Shown here: in pieces, positions 47,813-57,576 of the stretch
Layout: each line of letters begins with the position of its first letter
Numbering within the stretch: position 1 is the first letter of the stretch
Origin: Atriophallophorus winterbourni
Lineage: Eukaryota > Platyhelminthes > Trematoda > Plagiorchiida > Microphallidae
Reading direction: 5' to 3'
Assembly: GCA_013407085.1 (NCBI GenBank)
Contig: JACCGJ010014588.1
Span: forward strand, 1-64,000
Length of the DNA: 64,000 nucleotides
Notes under the pieces: generated by a model
Seen by the model: only the letters and a program-made list of their open reading frames with translations
Told to the model about the DNA's origin: nothing
Database searches by the model: none
Program-made: the position numbers and the translations under genes

Positions 47813-50457
47813 TCAACTTTCGATGGATGGTGTCCTTATGGCTTCCGTTCGCTTCACCCTATTACTACCTCACATTCATGCTTTACTGATGGGGGATTTC
47901 AACTCTCCCGAGCTCTTCAGCTAGCCTATCCCAAATACGTTTGCCGCGGATTTGGATGATCTCATCAGCAACCATCCTTTGTACAATCATGTGAAGGTTG
48001 CTACGTGTTTCCGAAGTAGCGACTGTCCATCTTTGTTCGATCTGGTGCTGACTAACAAAGAGCTGATGGTAGAAAAAATATATTATGAACCACCCATAGG
48101 GAAGAGTGACCACGTCGTCCTGACATTCTTTTTCGTTTCTTACGCCGAATTCCTCTACGAGGAGGTAACTCTTGTCCGAAAAGTCACAGACTACAAAGCT
48201 TTTCCAGAAATCATTGCGGCAAACAAATTTGACTTTCTGCTAAATGACGATCATGAACTTGCCTGCTCCAGATTTTTCTCTCAGTGGCACATTCTATTGC
48301 AACTATAATCGACTTCAGCCGAACACAAAAGACGTATCCCGCAGACTTTTATTCGGAGTAGAACTCGCAAATGGATTAGACGCAGAAACACCGCATGGCA
48401 TGTTTTCCGATCGAGAGAGTGTGTGCAAAATTGGGAAATATATCGTCAATTACAAAACCACTGCACGTCTCTAGTGAGTCAAGACAGGCTGGACTACCAG
48501 AACAAGTTGACGGCACGATTTTTGGACAAGAGAAAACTACTTTACCGTTTTATAAAGTATAAAAGAAAGGTAAAAACTGGTATCCCGCCTCTGAAGCTTG
48601 AAGGTGGTTCTACGTCGACTTCTTTAGAAGTCGCGAACATAATAAAGGATCACTACATGCTGGTTTCCCAGAATTGTTCACCATCCACATTAAATATCAT
48701 CACAACACCACCTAGACTCTCTCCGCTGAGAGCTTACACAAAAAGATTATGCAGCTCCGGGACAACTCTTCTCCGGGAATAGACCAGATAACGCCGAAAG
48801 CATTGCGTGCGGTCGATGCACATCTTAGTGAGCCACTTGGTGTCTACTTTCAACGCTTGTTCGATACCTCGCGTGTTCCCGAATTTGGGAAACAAGGCAT
48901 TATTACCCAAATCTATAAAGGAGTAGCGACCCCGCGAATTACCGCCCAGTCAACTCGCTCCCTGTGCTTTCTAAAGTCATGGAATCGATCGTGTACGACG
49001 AGTTGATGGCTTTTATGGAGAACGAAAACGCTGTCGCTGTCGAAAAACATTGGTTTCGTCGCGGACACACCTGCTTTTGGCCCAGGACAGCTGGAACGAA
49101 GCTGTCGACGCAGGCTACGCTGTTAATGCAATCTAACTGGATTTCTCCAAAGCTCTTGATAGCGTAAACCACGCTATTTTACTACAAAAGCTTGCTCTTC
49201 TTGGAATCGGTAACCCACTTTTGTCTTGGATAACCGAATTTATCCGCGCCAGAACACTCCACGTTCGCGTCAGACAATCACATTCTGATTGTTTTTCAAT
49301 GAATTGTGGTCTACCCCAAGGTTCTGTACTCGGCCCGCGCTTGTTTTTGATGTTCATCAACGACATTGGTGCATGTGTGAACTCGCCGTTTTTAATGTTC
49401 GCAGATGAACTGAAACTTTGGCGAATACTCTCTTCCCCAAATGACTATGACGAATTGCAGATGGACCTCAACTCACTAAATAGTTGGGCAATTATGAACC
49501 AGCTACCTTTCAATCCACGAAAATGCTGATGTCTTCGCATTCGCCACCCAGGTTAACCCATCAACTAGAGGGCACCGAAATTTCGGTAAGTATGCAAGAG
49601 AAAATACCTCAGTCTAATGGTTCAAAGTGACCTCGGGTGCTCTGCTCACTGTTCATACGCTTCCTTAGTCGCGAATCAGAACGTAGGCCTTCTAAAACGA
49701 GTCTTTGGTTCTTTCGCCCGCAGCCTTTTCCCCTCACTTTGTCACGCGTACGTCAGACCTCAAATAGAATACGCCGTGTCCGTCTGGTCTCAGTGGTTAA
49801 AGCGCGATATTCATGTCCTAGAACAAGCTCGAAGGAGATTAACCAAAATCGTCAAAGGGCTTAGTTTTATCAACTATAAAGATCGCCTGAAGGCACTCAA
49901 TTTGTTTCCCATGAGTTACCGCCGCATTCGAGGAGATCTGATTTTGGTTTCCCTGAATCTCAAGAATGCCAAACACCCGTACTTCAGACTGAATTCGATG
50001 GCCCCTAGTTCCGGAACCCTGGGACATGTCCTAATGCTCGCTCATCCACTAAATCTGTTAAACTGCCCAAACTTCTTTTTCCTAGTCTGAACTCCTTCTG
50101 CCTGGAATGATCTACCGTCTTTATTTGTAACCTCTCCTTCCCTTGCGAATTTTAAAGAACGCCTTGACTCTTACCTATATCTTTCTCAGAAAATTTGAAT
50201 TCAACTTCGCATATTTCTTTTTGTTCTCAACGCTGCACCCATTTTCTATTTTTCAGACCGACATACGAATTGACGCCAATCCATCTTCCTCTGTATTGAC
50301 TACACTGTGCCTCATCTGACCCCACGATTTACGGAACTTTGGTAATCGAAACCCAATTTCATGGACTTCACCCGACCCCTTGTGCTAACTATCCTGTGGT
50401 TATATTTTAAGCTCATAACTTTTTGTACCAAAATATACTATTGACTATTGACTATTG
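47813..50457 (+). mobile_element. Type 1 CR1-like element, unit 3
   Basis: Same family as in units 1 and 2. A two-base gain near 48420 splits the frame after DRESV. The RT box at about 49400 reads FADE instead of FADD, and there is a new stop near 49527. It ends in ATTGACT repeats at 50440-50457 and abuts a type 2 fragment. Its 3' half shares more variants with unit 2 than with unit 1. Confidence 0.8.
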
Positions 50458-50461
50458 AAAA

Positions 50462-51532
50462 GTAAGGGTTACAAGTGGAGTTCCGCAGGGATCTGTACTC
50501 GGGCCGCTACTTTTCCTTATCTTCATCGATGACTTGGCAGCGGCGATTAAGTGTCCCTGCTACATTTTTGCGGATGATGTCAAGTTTATTGGATCACCGA
50601 ACGAAAGTGATTTTATTGACGATATTGAAAAGGTTATCAAGTGGTCTGTTATATGGGATCTACCAGTTAATTTCTCAAAAAGCTATCTCTTGTCGAAGGT
50701 CGGCAAGAAGCTGGCGGTAGCTGGCCCAGATGGTACACTTGTGATAACTGGGGTGCCGAGAGTACGCGACTTAGGTATAGAGATTTCTGCGGACTTCAAA
50801 TGGGCTGATCAATGTGCAGCAGCTGCACATCGTGCTAGGAGCGCGCTGTTTCGCCTTCGATCAGTTTTATCCTGCAGGTCCCCGGAGGTTTTCATACCGA
50901 TATACAAGGCTGTCGTTAGACCTCATCTCGAGTACTGCATTCAAGCTTGGTCACCTTATCTTGAAAAAGATATTGCAAGGCTTGAGGGTGTTCAGCGCCT
51001 TGCTACTCGTATGATCGAAGGGCAATCAGGTAGATCTTACGAGCAAAGACTATTAAGTCTAGGGCTCTTTTCACTGAAAAGAAGGCGGCTGCGTGGGGAT
51101 CTGATAGAAACCTTCAAGATCATGGCCGGTTTTAGTACTATTCATCCAGGTGAAATGTATGTTCTCGCACCCAATGTTGGTACTCGAGGTCACCCTCTAA
51201 AACTGGCCAAACAACATGTCAGGTCTAATGCTCGTAAGCACTTCTTCAGTGAAATAGTAGTAAGCTACTGGAACTGCTTACCTGAAGATGTCGTGAACTC
51301 TAACTCTGTAATGTGTTTCAAGAATAGACTTGTAGTGGACCAGAAATATAAGTCTAGCACTACACACAAAAATGGCAAAAATGGAAAGAACTCACTAAAA
51401 GACCAAAGGAGCAAATGTCCAAATAAAGATCCAGAGAAGTCCAACGATAGCAAAATAATCCACACAGGAAAAGTCCAAGAGATGATGGAATCCAAGGTGC
51501 AGAAAGCGCTAAAATGTTGGAGGATCCGTTAA
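50462..51532 (+). pseudogene. RT fragment of type 2a element reading into an LTR
   Basis: Open frame covering the RT palm (FIDDL, FADDVK), thumb and CR1 C-terminal region. It reads through the insertion junction at 51331 and ends about 67 codons inside the LTR, giving an unnatural Lys-rich tail. Confidence 0.75.
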
Positions 51533-51739
51533 TCACATTTCCGGCACGCGGCGACCCACGCAAACTCCGCAACCGCGGAAGAAGACAAAGTCTGAGTTCC
51601 AAATTGTATTGACCGCCAAAAAGGTGTTGTACAAGCATTAATTCGAATGAAATACACATGGCCAAAAAATGAATAATTATACAAGGCCAAAAAGTGTATG
51701 TACAAAATGCTAAGGTACAAGGGAAAGTAGGTCACTACA
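51331..51739 (-). repeat. 3' LTR of TRIM-like element
   Basis: 409 bp, TGTAGTGG to CACTACA. Confidence 0.85.
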
Positions 51740-52123
51740 ATACTCCCCCACCAGAGCGTTAGTTATGCTTGAAGTAAGGATAACATACGCTCGAAATGTT
51801 CATGTGGCCAAATAGTCAGCAAGACGTTTGGGCCAATGCGCATGTCTACCAGTTCGAGTTTGAACAGGGGTAGAAAGCCCGAAGGATTAAGATGAACATG
51901 GGGGGAAGGTAGGCGGTTGTGATTGCGGAGTAATGAAGCTTGGTGGAGTTGGCGGTTTAACCACACGAAAGCTGGTTTTGTGCACGGAATATGCTGTGAT
52001 TGTAGGATCTTTATTAATAGAGGACTCGCTCATGGTAGGGTGGTAAGTGAGTATTCCAAAAAAATAGGCCAAATATTGACAAATACGAAGATATCGTGAA
52101 TGCAAAAAAATTGCAGTTTGTCG

Positions 52124-52185
52124 AGGCTCACCAATTATGTGGTAGTCGGGCTCACCAATTATGTGGCAGTCGGGCTCACCAATTA
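52124..52185 (-). promoter_or_regulatory. Triplicated primer-binding site
   Basis: On the minus strand TGGTGAGCCCGAC, resembling a tRNA-Trp-type PBS, occurs three times at 24-bp spacing, starting a few bases from the 5' LTR. The third copy has a small change (GCCTCGAC). Confidence 0.65.
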
Positions 52186-52584
52186 TGTAGTGGACCGAAA
52201 ATATAAGTCTAGCACTACACACAAAATGGCAATAATGGAAAGAACTCACTGAAAGACCAAGAGAGCAAATGTCCAAATAAAGATCCAGAGAAGTCCAACG
52301 ATAGCGAAATGATCCACACAGGAAAATCCAGGAAATGGAATCCAAGGTGCGGAAAGTGCTAAAATGTTGGAGATTCCGTTAATCACAGTTCCAGCACAAA
52401 GTGGCGCACACAGACTTCGCAATCACGGAAGAAGACAGAGTCCGAGTTCGAAATTGTATTGACCGCCAAAAAGTATATTGTACATGCATTGATACAGATG
52501 AAGTGTACATGGCCAAAAAAATGAATAATCATACAAGGCCAAAAATTGTATGTACAAAATACGAAGTGGAAGCAGTTCACTACA
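52186..52584 (-). repeat. 5' LTR of TRIM-like element
   Basis: 399 bp, TGTAGTGG to CACTACA. Confidence 0.85.
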
Positions 52585-52681
52585 GACTTGATGCCGTATG
52601 GAGCTCATTATTTCCTGCATTTTGCCCCTAATTGAGTATTGATATTGTATTTACCTGGTCTTTGAAATGCATTAATGTCTC

Positions 52682-52698
52682 CTCACCTTTGGTGAGGG
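52682..52698 (+). other. Conserved 3' UTR hairpin of type 2a
   Basis: CCTCACC-TTT-GGTGAGG; extended pairing is possible on both sides. Confidence 0.65.
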
Positions 52699-53084
52699 GA
52701 GTTTTTGCTCTACATTCCAGGTAACCATCCTACCAGAAGAAATCTGTGAACCTATTTTGTTTGAAGTGGTGGGCGGTCTTTTTGGCATACCACCGGAAGA
52801 AATCTGGACGCTCGATTGGCGACTGCCACATATCGTCCTGTGCAAACTGAACTGAACTGAACTGAACTGAGTCCTGTTCATTATTTATGCAATTGTCGGA
52901 CAATTTGGTAGTTTTTTCCACGCTCCGATAAAATATTACGAATTTTCACTATTCCTTGAACTTGCAGTAAAATAGAATCACTATTTTACTATATTCTCCA
53001 TATTTTGCTGACTAATTACGCTAGCGATAAAATCAGCTTGTATTTTTGGTAACGTTTCATTACTCATCATATTATCTGTCAGAT

Positions 53085-54392
53085 ATGAGTACTAGAAATT
53101 CATGCCTCAATGTCAAATGTGGCAAAATAGTAGCAAAAGGAATCGAGTGCACAGCATGCAAGCTGTGGGCTCATCCTAGTGGTTCAGGTATACATAAATC
53201 TCACTATGGGATTTATGCGAAGTACCGCTGGTTGCAGTGGTACTGTAGCGGCTGTCATCAGGCTGCCACAGACGCCGCTTGTTTACAGCCAAGGAAAAAT
53301 CGGACGTTGCCTTGCTCGTCAGATTCTATACCTGCCCCAACGTTTGCATCTGTTGTGAGGGCTAGTGTGAGTTCTGATAAAATGGCTGGCACTGACGTAG
53401 CTGACAAATCTAGCCAGCTACGACTTCCTATCACGCAGGCTACCTCTTCTAAGGTGGTCAAATCTAAAAAGCGTGCTACCAAGAACGCCGAAAAAACTGC
53501 ATCCACACAGGACGCAGTCATAAATGGCCAGGTATCTCGTTCTCAAATGCGAGCTTCCAATAGCAGGGTGGTTAATGTAGCAGAGATTCCGAAGAGGCGT
53601 AGAAAGGCGAATAAAGCTACTACTCAACGGAAGCAACATGAAATTGTTGCCGGATCACCCGCACTGGATCACATTATCCAGGAATTAAATGAATTGCGCA
53701 AGAAATTCGATACATTGCGTGGCACCCCTGCTCCAAAAACTAGAACACGAAATGTACTGGTTTTTAATCGAGCAGAGCCATTCATTAAGGAATCGAGGTC
53801 TAGAAAAGATATAGATCGCAGATGTATCAGCGATCTTATCCGCATGGTAGGTCTGAGGCCTTCCACTCCTACAATGCGAACTCACCGTCTTGGAAAATGG
53901 AAGTTGGATAGTCGCCCTAGGCCAATCCTGGTAGAATTCAAATACCAGGCGGATCGGGACGCTTTACTATCTAAGGCTGACCACATCGCCGAAGCAACTT
54001 TAGAAAAACTGCAGGTCAAGCCGGACAACCCTCCCTCCTGGATAAGACAATACTCTTCCGCCTCAAATAGGAGGGATCAGAGTGTTAAGACCTCTGATAA
54101 CGACAAGCGAGGTTGTACAAAGCTAATGGATTCTCTTTCCGAAGTAACGTCCAATCAAGGGCGCCGTTCATCCGAAAAGGATGGGGCTTCATCAGATGAA
54201 GAATTCTTGGAAGCGTCCGAGGATGGGGTCTTTGGTCGTATTATTATCCCTGAAATTCCACAGCTCGTGGTTAGCAACCTGCAGTGTACAGCTGGTGTTC
54301 AGGCCGCACCAGGTGACTCGGCTATCGCAAGCAGTAAGCCAAAAAACGTGCTGACTTCTCGGGTACTCCGCCCGAGAATCACACAAGACTAA
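53085..54392 (+). CDS. ORF1 of type 2b element (zinc finger and RNA-binding-like domain)
   Basis: 435 codons from ATG 53085, taken as the start because upstream in-frame sequence has no ATG. Residues about 6-60 have a PHD-like cysteine/histidine spacing (CLNVKCG, CTACKLWAH, WYCSGCH). The middle is Lys/Arg/Ser/Thr-rich. A region at about residues 220-310 (RNVLVFNRAEP, DLIRMVGLRP, HRLGKWKLDSRPRPILVEFK) resembles the ORF1p RNA-binding fold of CR1 elements. It probably binds element RNA and nucleic acid in the RNP. The frame is intact, unlike ORF2. Confidence 0.8.
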   Translation: MSTRNSCLNVKCGKIVAKGIECTACKLWAHPSGSGIHKSHYGIYAKYRWLQWYCSGCHQAATDAACLQPRKNRTLPCSSDSIPAPTFASVVRASVSSDKMAGTDVADKSSQLRLPITQATSSKVVKSKKRATKNAEKTASTQDAVINGQVSRSQMRASNSRVVNVAEIPKRRRKANKATTQRKQHEIVAGSPALDHIIQELNELRKKFDTLRGTPAPKTRTRNVLVFNRAEPFIKESRSRKDIDRRCISDLIRMVGLRPSTPTMRTHRLGKWKLDSRPRPILVEFKYQADRDALLSKADHIAEATLEKLQVKPDNPPSWIRQYSSASNRRDQSVKTSDNDKRGCTKLMDSLSEVTSNQGRRSSEKDGASSDEEFLEASEDGVFGRIIIPEIPQLVVSNLQCTAGVQAAPGDSAIASSKPKNVLTSRVLRPRITQD

Positions 54393-54409
54393 TTAGGGAT
54401 AGATTACGT

Positions 54410-57197
54410 GACACTGCCGCCACAGTGCTACTCGGGAATGCATGTAGCATCCGAAACAAATGGTCTGAACTCTCCATCCTTGCACATGAGTTAAGACCGC
54501 ATGTACTTGCACTGACAGAAACCTGGCTCTCTGCATCTGATGACATTCCTGATATAGTTGGTAACAGCTATTCCGTGATCAGGTGTGATAGACCGGGTGC
54601 ATTACAAGGTGGCGGTGTTGCTATTCTTCTCAGGTTAGGCCTCCGTACCTCAGAGTTAAACGTTTAGGCTTGGCACGCACAATGTGCAACTTAGCTCCTG
54701 TCTCATTCACTCTTATAAGCAATCTACGGTAATAGCGTGCGTTTATTTGAGTCCCCATTCAGGAGTACAGGATATGTATAACTTGCTTGAGAATTTGAGT
54801 TCACTACGTGCGCTTGGGTCTCAGGTTCTTATGGTGGGTGACTTTAATCTACCACACATATCTTGGGCTAACCAGAGCTGCCAAGCTGATAAGATGTCTG
54901 AGGACTTCATAGAATGGACCCACAGACATGCTATGAGCCAACATGTAACTGAGCCTACAAGGTTCCGACATGGCTGTGAACCTTCGGTCCTGGATCTTGT
55001 TATATCTTCGAATGAGCAAATGATTCGACAGGTGCAATATCTTTCCCCACTAGGGAAAAGTGATCACGTCATGATTAGCTTCCAGCTACTTCTCAGGTAT
55101 GACAAACCGCCTCCGAAACTAAAGCGTAACTTCAATAGGGTAGACTGGAGTGTTGTCTCAGAAGAAGCAGATCAGATCTTGTCACAATCTTCTGGTGATG
55201 ATATGGCAGCAAACTGGCAGCTTATTCACCATTGTCTGTCCACACTGCAAGACAGATTTGCTCCGTTGGTGCACGTCAAAAGACGCAATAAGCCACAGTG
55301 GTGGACACCATCGATGCGCCGTGGTATTAAAATCCGGGACCGTGCCTGGAAAACTTACAAAGCTTCTCAGACACAATGGGCCTGGACAAGGTATAAGCTA
55401 CTTAGAAATAAGGCTGTGGGAAGCCAACGTAAGGCAAAACGTGAATTTGAGGCACGACTGGCATGTAATATAAGACAGTGCCCAAAGCGTTTCTATAGCT
55501 ATGCACAATCCAAAGGCAAAACTCGCGATTGCATAGGCAACCTTCAACTGGACAATGGATCTCAACTAGATTCAGATTCTGAAAAGGCTTCGGCTTTTCT
55601 CGAACATTTTCGAACTGTTCAGAGGCCTGATCGCCAAACTGATCTCTTGAATATGCCAGTGGACATAAGGTCAGATAGCGTTCCTACCCTAGATAAAATA
55701 ATTTTCACTGATAATGAGGTCAGGCTTGCACTTGAAGCAACAAATCCACATAAATCTGCGGGCCCGGATGGTATTCACCCTCAATTTATTAAGAACCTGG
55801 CGTCTGTATTAGCACAACCGCTGGGTCGCCTCTTTAACGCATTCTTAAGGTATGGGTATATTCCTAATGCATGGAAGCAGGCTGATGTGATTCCTATACA
55901 GTCGATCTTCAGTTTGCAACTACAGACCTGTAAGCCTTACTAGTATCCTTTGCAAAACCCTAGAGAGACTTATTAGGGACATGATCTGTCGCCACCTTGT
56001 CTCTGGTTCGTTACTAAACTCTGCTCAGCATGGTTTTCTAAAAGGGAAGTCTTGCCTAACGAACCTATTATGTTTTCTAAATGAGGTCACTAGGAGGCTA
56101 GATAAAGGCCACCAGGTCGAAGTTCTCTACTTGGACTTTTGTAAAGCCTTTGACTCGGTAAACCACAGGTTGCTGGCAATGAAGATTGGACAAATAGGTA
56201 TCGATGGCCCTCTAAAGAACTGGATCACAAATTTCTTGAGCAATCGGTATTTTCGCGTTCGCATAGGCAATATGTATTCCGCGAAAGCAGGAGTTGTTAG
56301 TGGAGTCCAACAGGGTTCAGTACTAGGCCCAATAATCTTTCTTATCTTCATCGATGATTTGGCATCCTCGCTTAAGTGTCCCTGCTATATGTTTGCAGAC
56401 GATGTCAAGTTTATCGGATCGCTGAACGAACAGGATCTTTTTGAGGATATAGAAAAGGTCATCGAGTGGTCTTCCACGTGGGATCTACCAATCAACTTCT
56501 CCAAAAGCTATCTTCTGTCCAAAGCTGCAACGAAGCTGCAGGTTGCTGGACCTGATAACATACTGGAGATAACTGGGGTATCAAAGTCCGGGACTTAGGT
56601 ATTGCGGTTTCAGCGGACTTTAAATGGGCTGATCAATGTGCAGCTGTTGCACAACGCGCTAGGAACCATCTCTTTCGCCTCCGATCAGTTTTATCGTGCA
56701 GGTCCCCGGAGGTTTTCATCCCATTGTATAAAGCGATAGTGAGACCTAATCTCGAGTATTGCGTTCAAGCTTGGTCTTCTTACTTGAAAAAGGACATTGC
56801 CACGCTTGAAGGTGTTCAGCGCCTAGCTACTCGTATGATTAAAGGGCAATCTGGGAAGTCATATGAACAACGACTGTTGAGTCTAGATCTCTTCTCGCTA
56901 ATAAGAAGGCGACTACGTGGGGATCTGATCGAGACCTTTAAAATCGTTAGAGGCTTTAGTTCTATTGATCTGGCTGATATGTATGCTCTTGCGCCAGTGG
57001 TAGGTACTCGAGGCCATTCACTGAAACTGGCAAAACAACATGTCAGGTCTAATGCACGTAAGCACTTCTTTAGCGAAAGTGTAGTGAATCATTGGAACTG
57101 TCTGCCCGAAGAGGTAGTTTGTTCTACTTCAGTAACGTGCTTCAAAGATAGACTAGACTCGATCTGGCGCTCTGTGTTTCCAAACTTTTATCCCTAA
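54410..57197 (+). pseudogene. ORF2 (endonuclease-RT) of type 2b element, frameshifted
   Basis: AP endonuclease begins LGNACSIRNKWSEL, with ALTETWL, VGDFNLPHISW, and GKSDHVM. A linker with KPQWWTP and FYSYAQSKGKT follows, then RT with KSAGPDGIHPQF, LDFCKAFDSVNH, VQQGSVLGP (Gln for the usual Pro) and FADDVKFIG. The C-terminal region ends HWNCLPEEVV and CFKDRLDSIW. The frame is broken near 54660, 55900 and 56580, so the element is not active as it stands. No in-frame ATG precedes the endonuclease, so the start is uncertain. Confidence 0.82.
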
Positions 57198-57232
57198 TTT
57201 TATAGTTGTCGTTGGAACGCACTAATGCCTCT

Positions 57233-57251
57233 CCTCACCTGTTGGGTGAGG
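57233..57251 (+). other. Conserved 3' UTR hairpin of type 2b
   Basis: 7-bp stem CCTCACC/GGTGAGG with a TGTTG loop. The same stem with a TTT loop occurs at 26252-26268 and 52682-52698. Confidence 0.65.
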
Positions 57252-57491
57252 GAGTTTTTCTGTTGCATTCCAGCCAAAGTCATACCAGAAGAATATTGAA
57301 CCTATTATTCGAAGTGGTGGACGCTCTTTTGGCTTACCACCGGAAGTATTCTGGACGCTCGATTGGCGACTGCCACATATCGTCCTGTGCTAACTGAACT
57401 GAACTAAACTGAACTGAACTAAAAAATATATTTCAAGGTTTTTGTTACCGGTTTACCCGCATCGTTTGTATTGGCTATACTGGTATAAGAA

Positions 57492-57576
57492 ATGCTTCGT
57501 TTTATATCGGTGTACGTCCTGTTGAGCATTTCCGCAATATTTGTTTACATTCCAAGTGTAACACATGCCGAATTTG
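57492..57576 (+). CDS. Basigin-like copy 3, exon 1
   Basis: Signal-peptide exon. Confidence 0.8.

Larger units (their letters stand above)
23811..47843 (+). repeat. Tandem repeat unit 2 (~24 kb)
   Basis: Near-identical copy of unit 1 in the same order and orientation. It differs by a nested type 2 fragment at 26110-26452, a shorter gypsy element, and a handful of substitutions, for example around 27490-27545, 43780-43900 and 46450-47100. Shared gypsy insertion site, target duplication and inter-LTR differences show that the duplication is younger than that insertion. Confidence 0.9.
51331..52584 (-). mobile_element. TRIM-like non-autonomous LTR retrotransposon
   Basis: LTRs 51331-51739 (409 bp) and 52186-52584 (399 bp) with TGTAG...CTACA ends flank an internal region of only 446 bp. 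The 4-bp target duplication is GACT (51327-51330 and 52585-52588). The uninterrupted target occurs at about 26150-26165. Minus-strand orientation follows from a primer-binding site next to the right LTR and a purine tract (GGTGGGGGAGTAT) next to the left LTR. The internal region has a short gag-like start (MSESSINKDP, about 48 codons from 52033) but no pol, so it must depend on another element. The LTRs differ from each other by many substitutions and indels, so it is old. Confidence 0.82.
50458..52870 (+). mobile_element. Type 2a CR1-like element, 5'-truncated, split by an LTR element
   Basis: Starts within the RT (VTSGVPQGSVLGP), runs to 51330, resumes at 52585 after the LTR insertion, and ends with the 3' UTR hairpin (52682-52698) and TGAAC repeats (about 52845-52870). 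The RT box FADDVKFIG is intact. C-terminal motifs are PHLEYCIQAW, RLRGDLIETFK, YWNCLPEDV and CFKNRL. Confidence 0.85.
52871..57420 (+). mobile_element. Type 2b CR1-like element, nearly full length
   Basis: About 4.5 kb: a 5' UTR of about 215 bp, ORF1 (53085-54392), ORF2 (about 54410-57197) with endonuclease and RT, a 3' UTR with a CCTCACC-TGTTG-GGTGAGG hairpin at 57233-57251, and a TGAAC-type tail (57393-57420). It starts directly at the tail of type 2a, giving a head-to-tail pair, and ends directly before the basigin-like copy 3 upstream sequence. Confidence 0.85.

Noticed and set aside
51887..52345. 152-codon minus-strand frame in the TRIM-like element
   Set aside because: Its first 100 codons are LTR and PBS sequence; only the part from 52033 could be a gag-like start.
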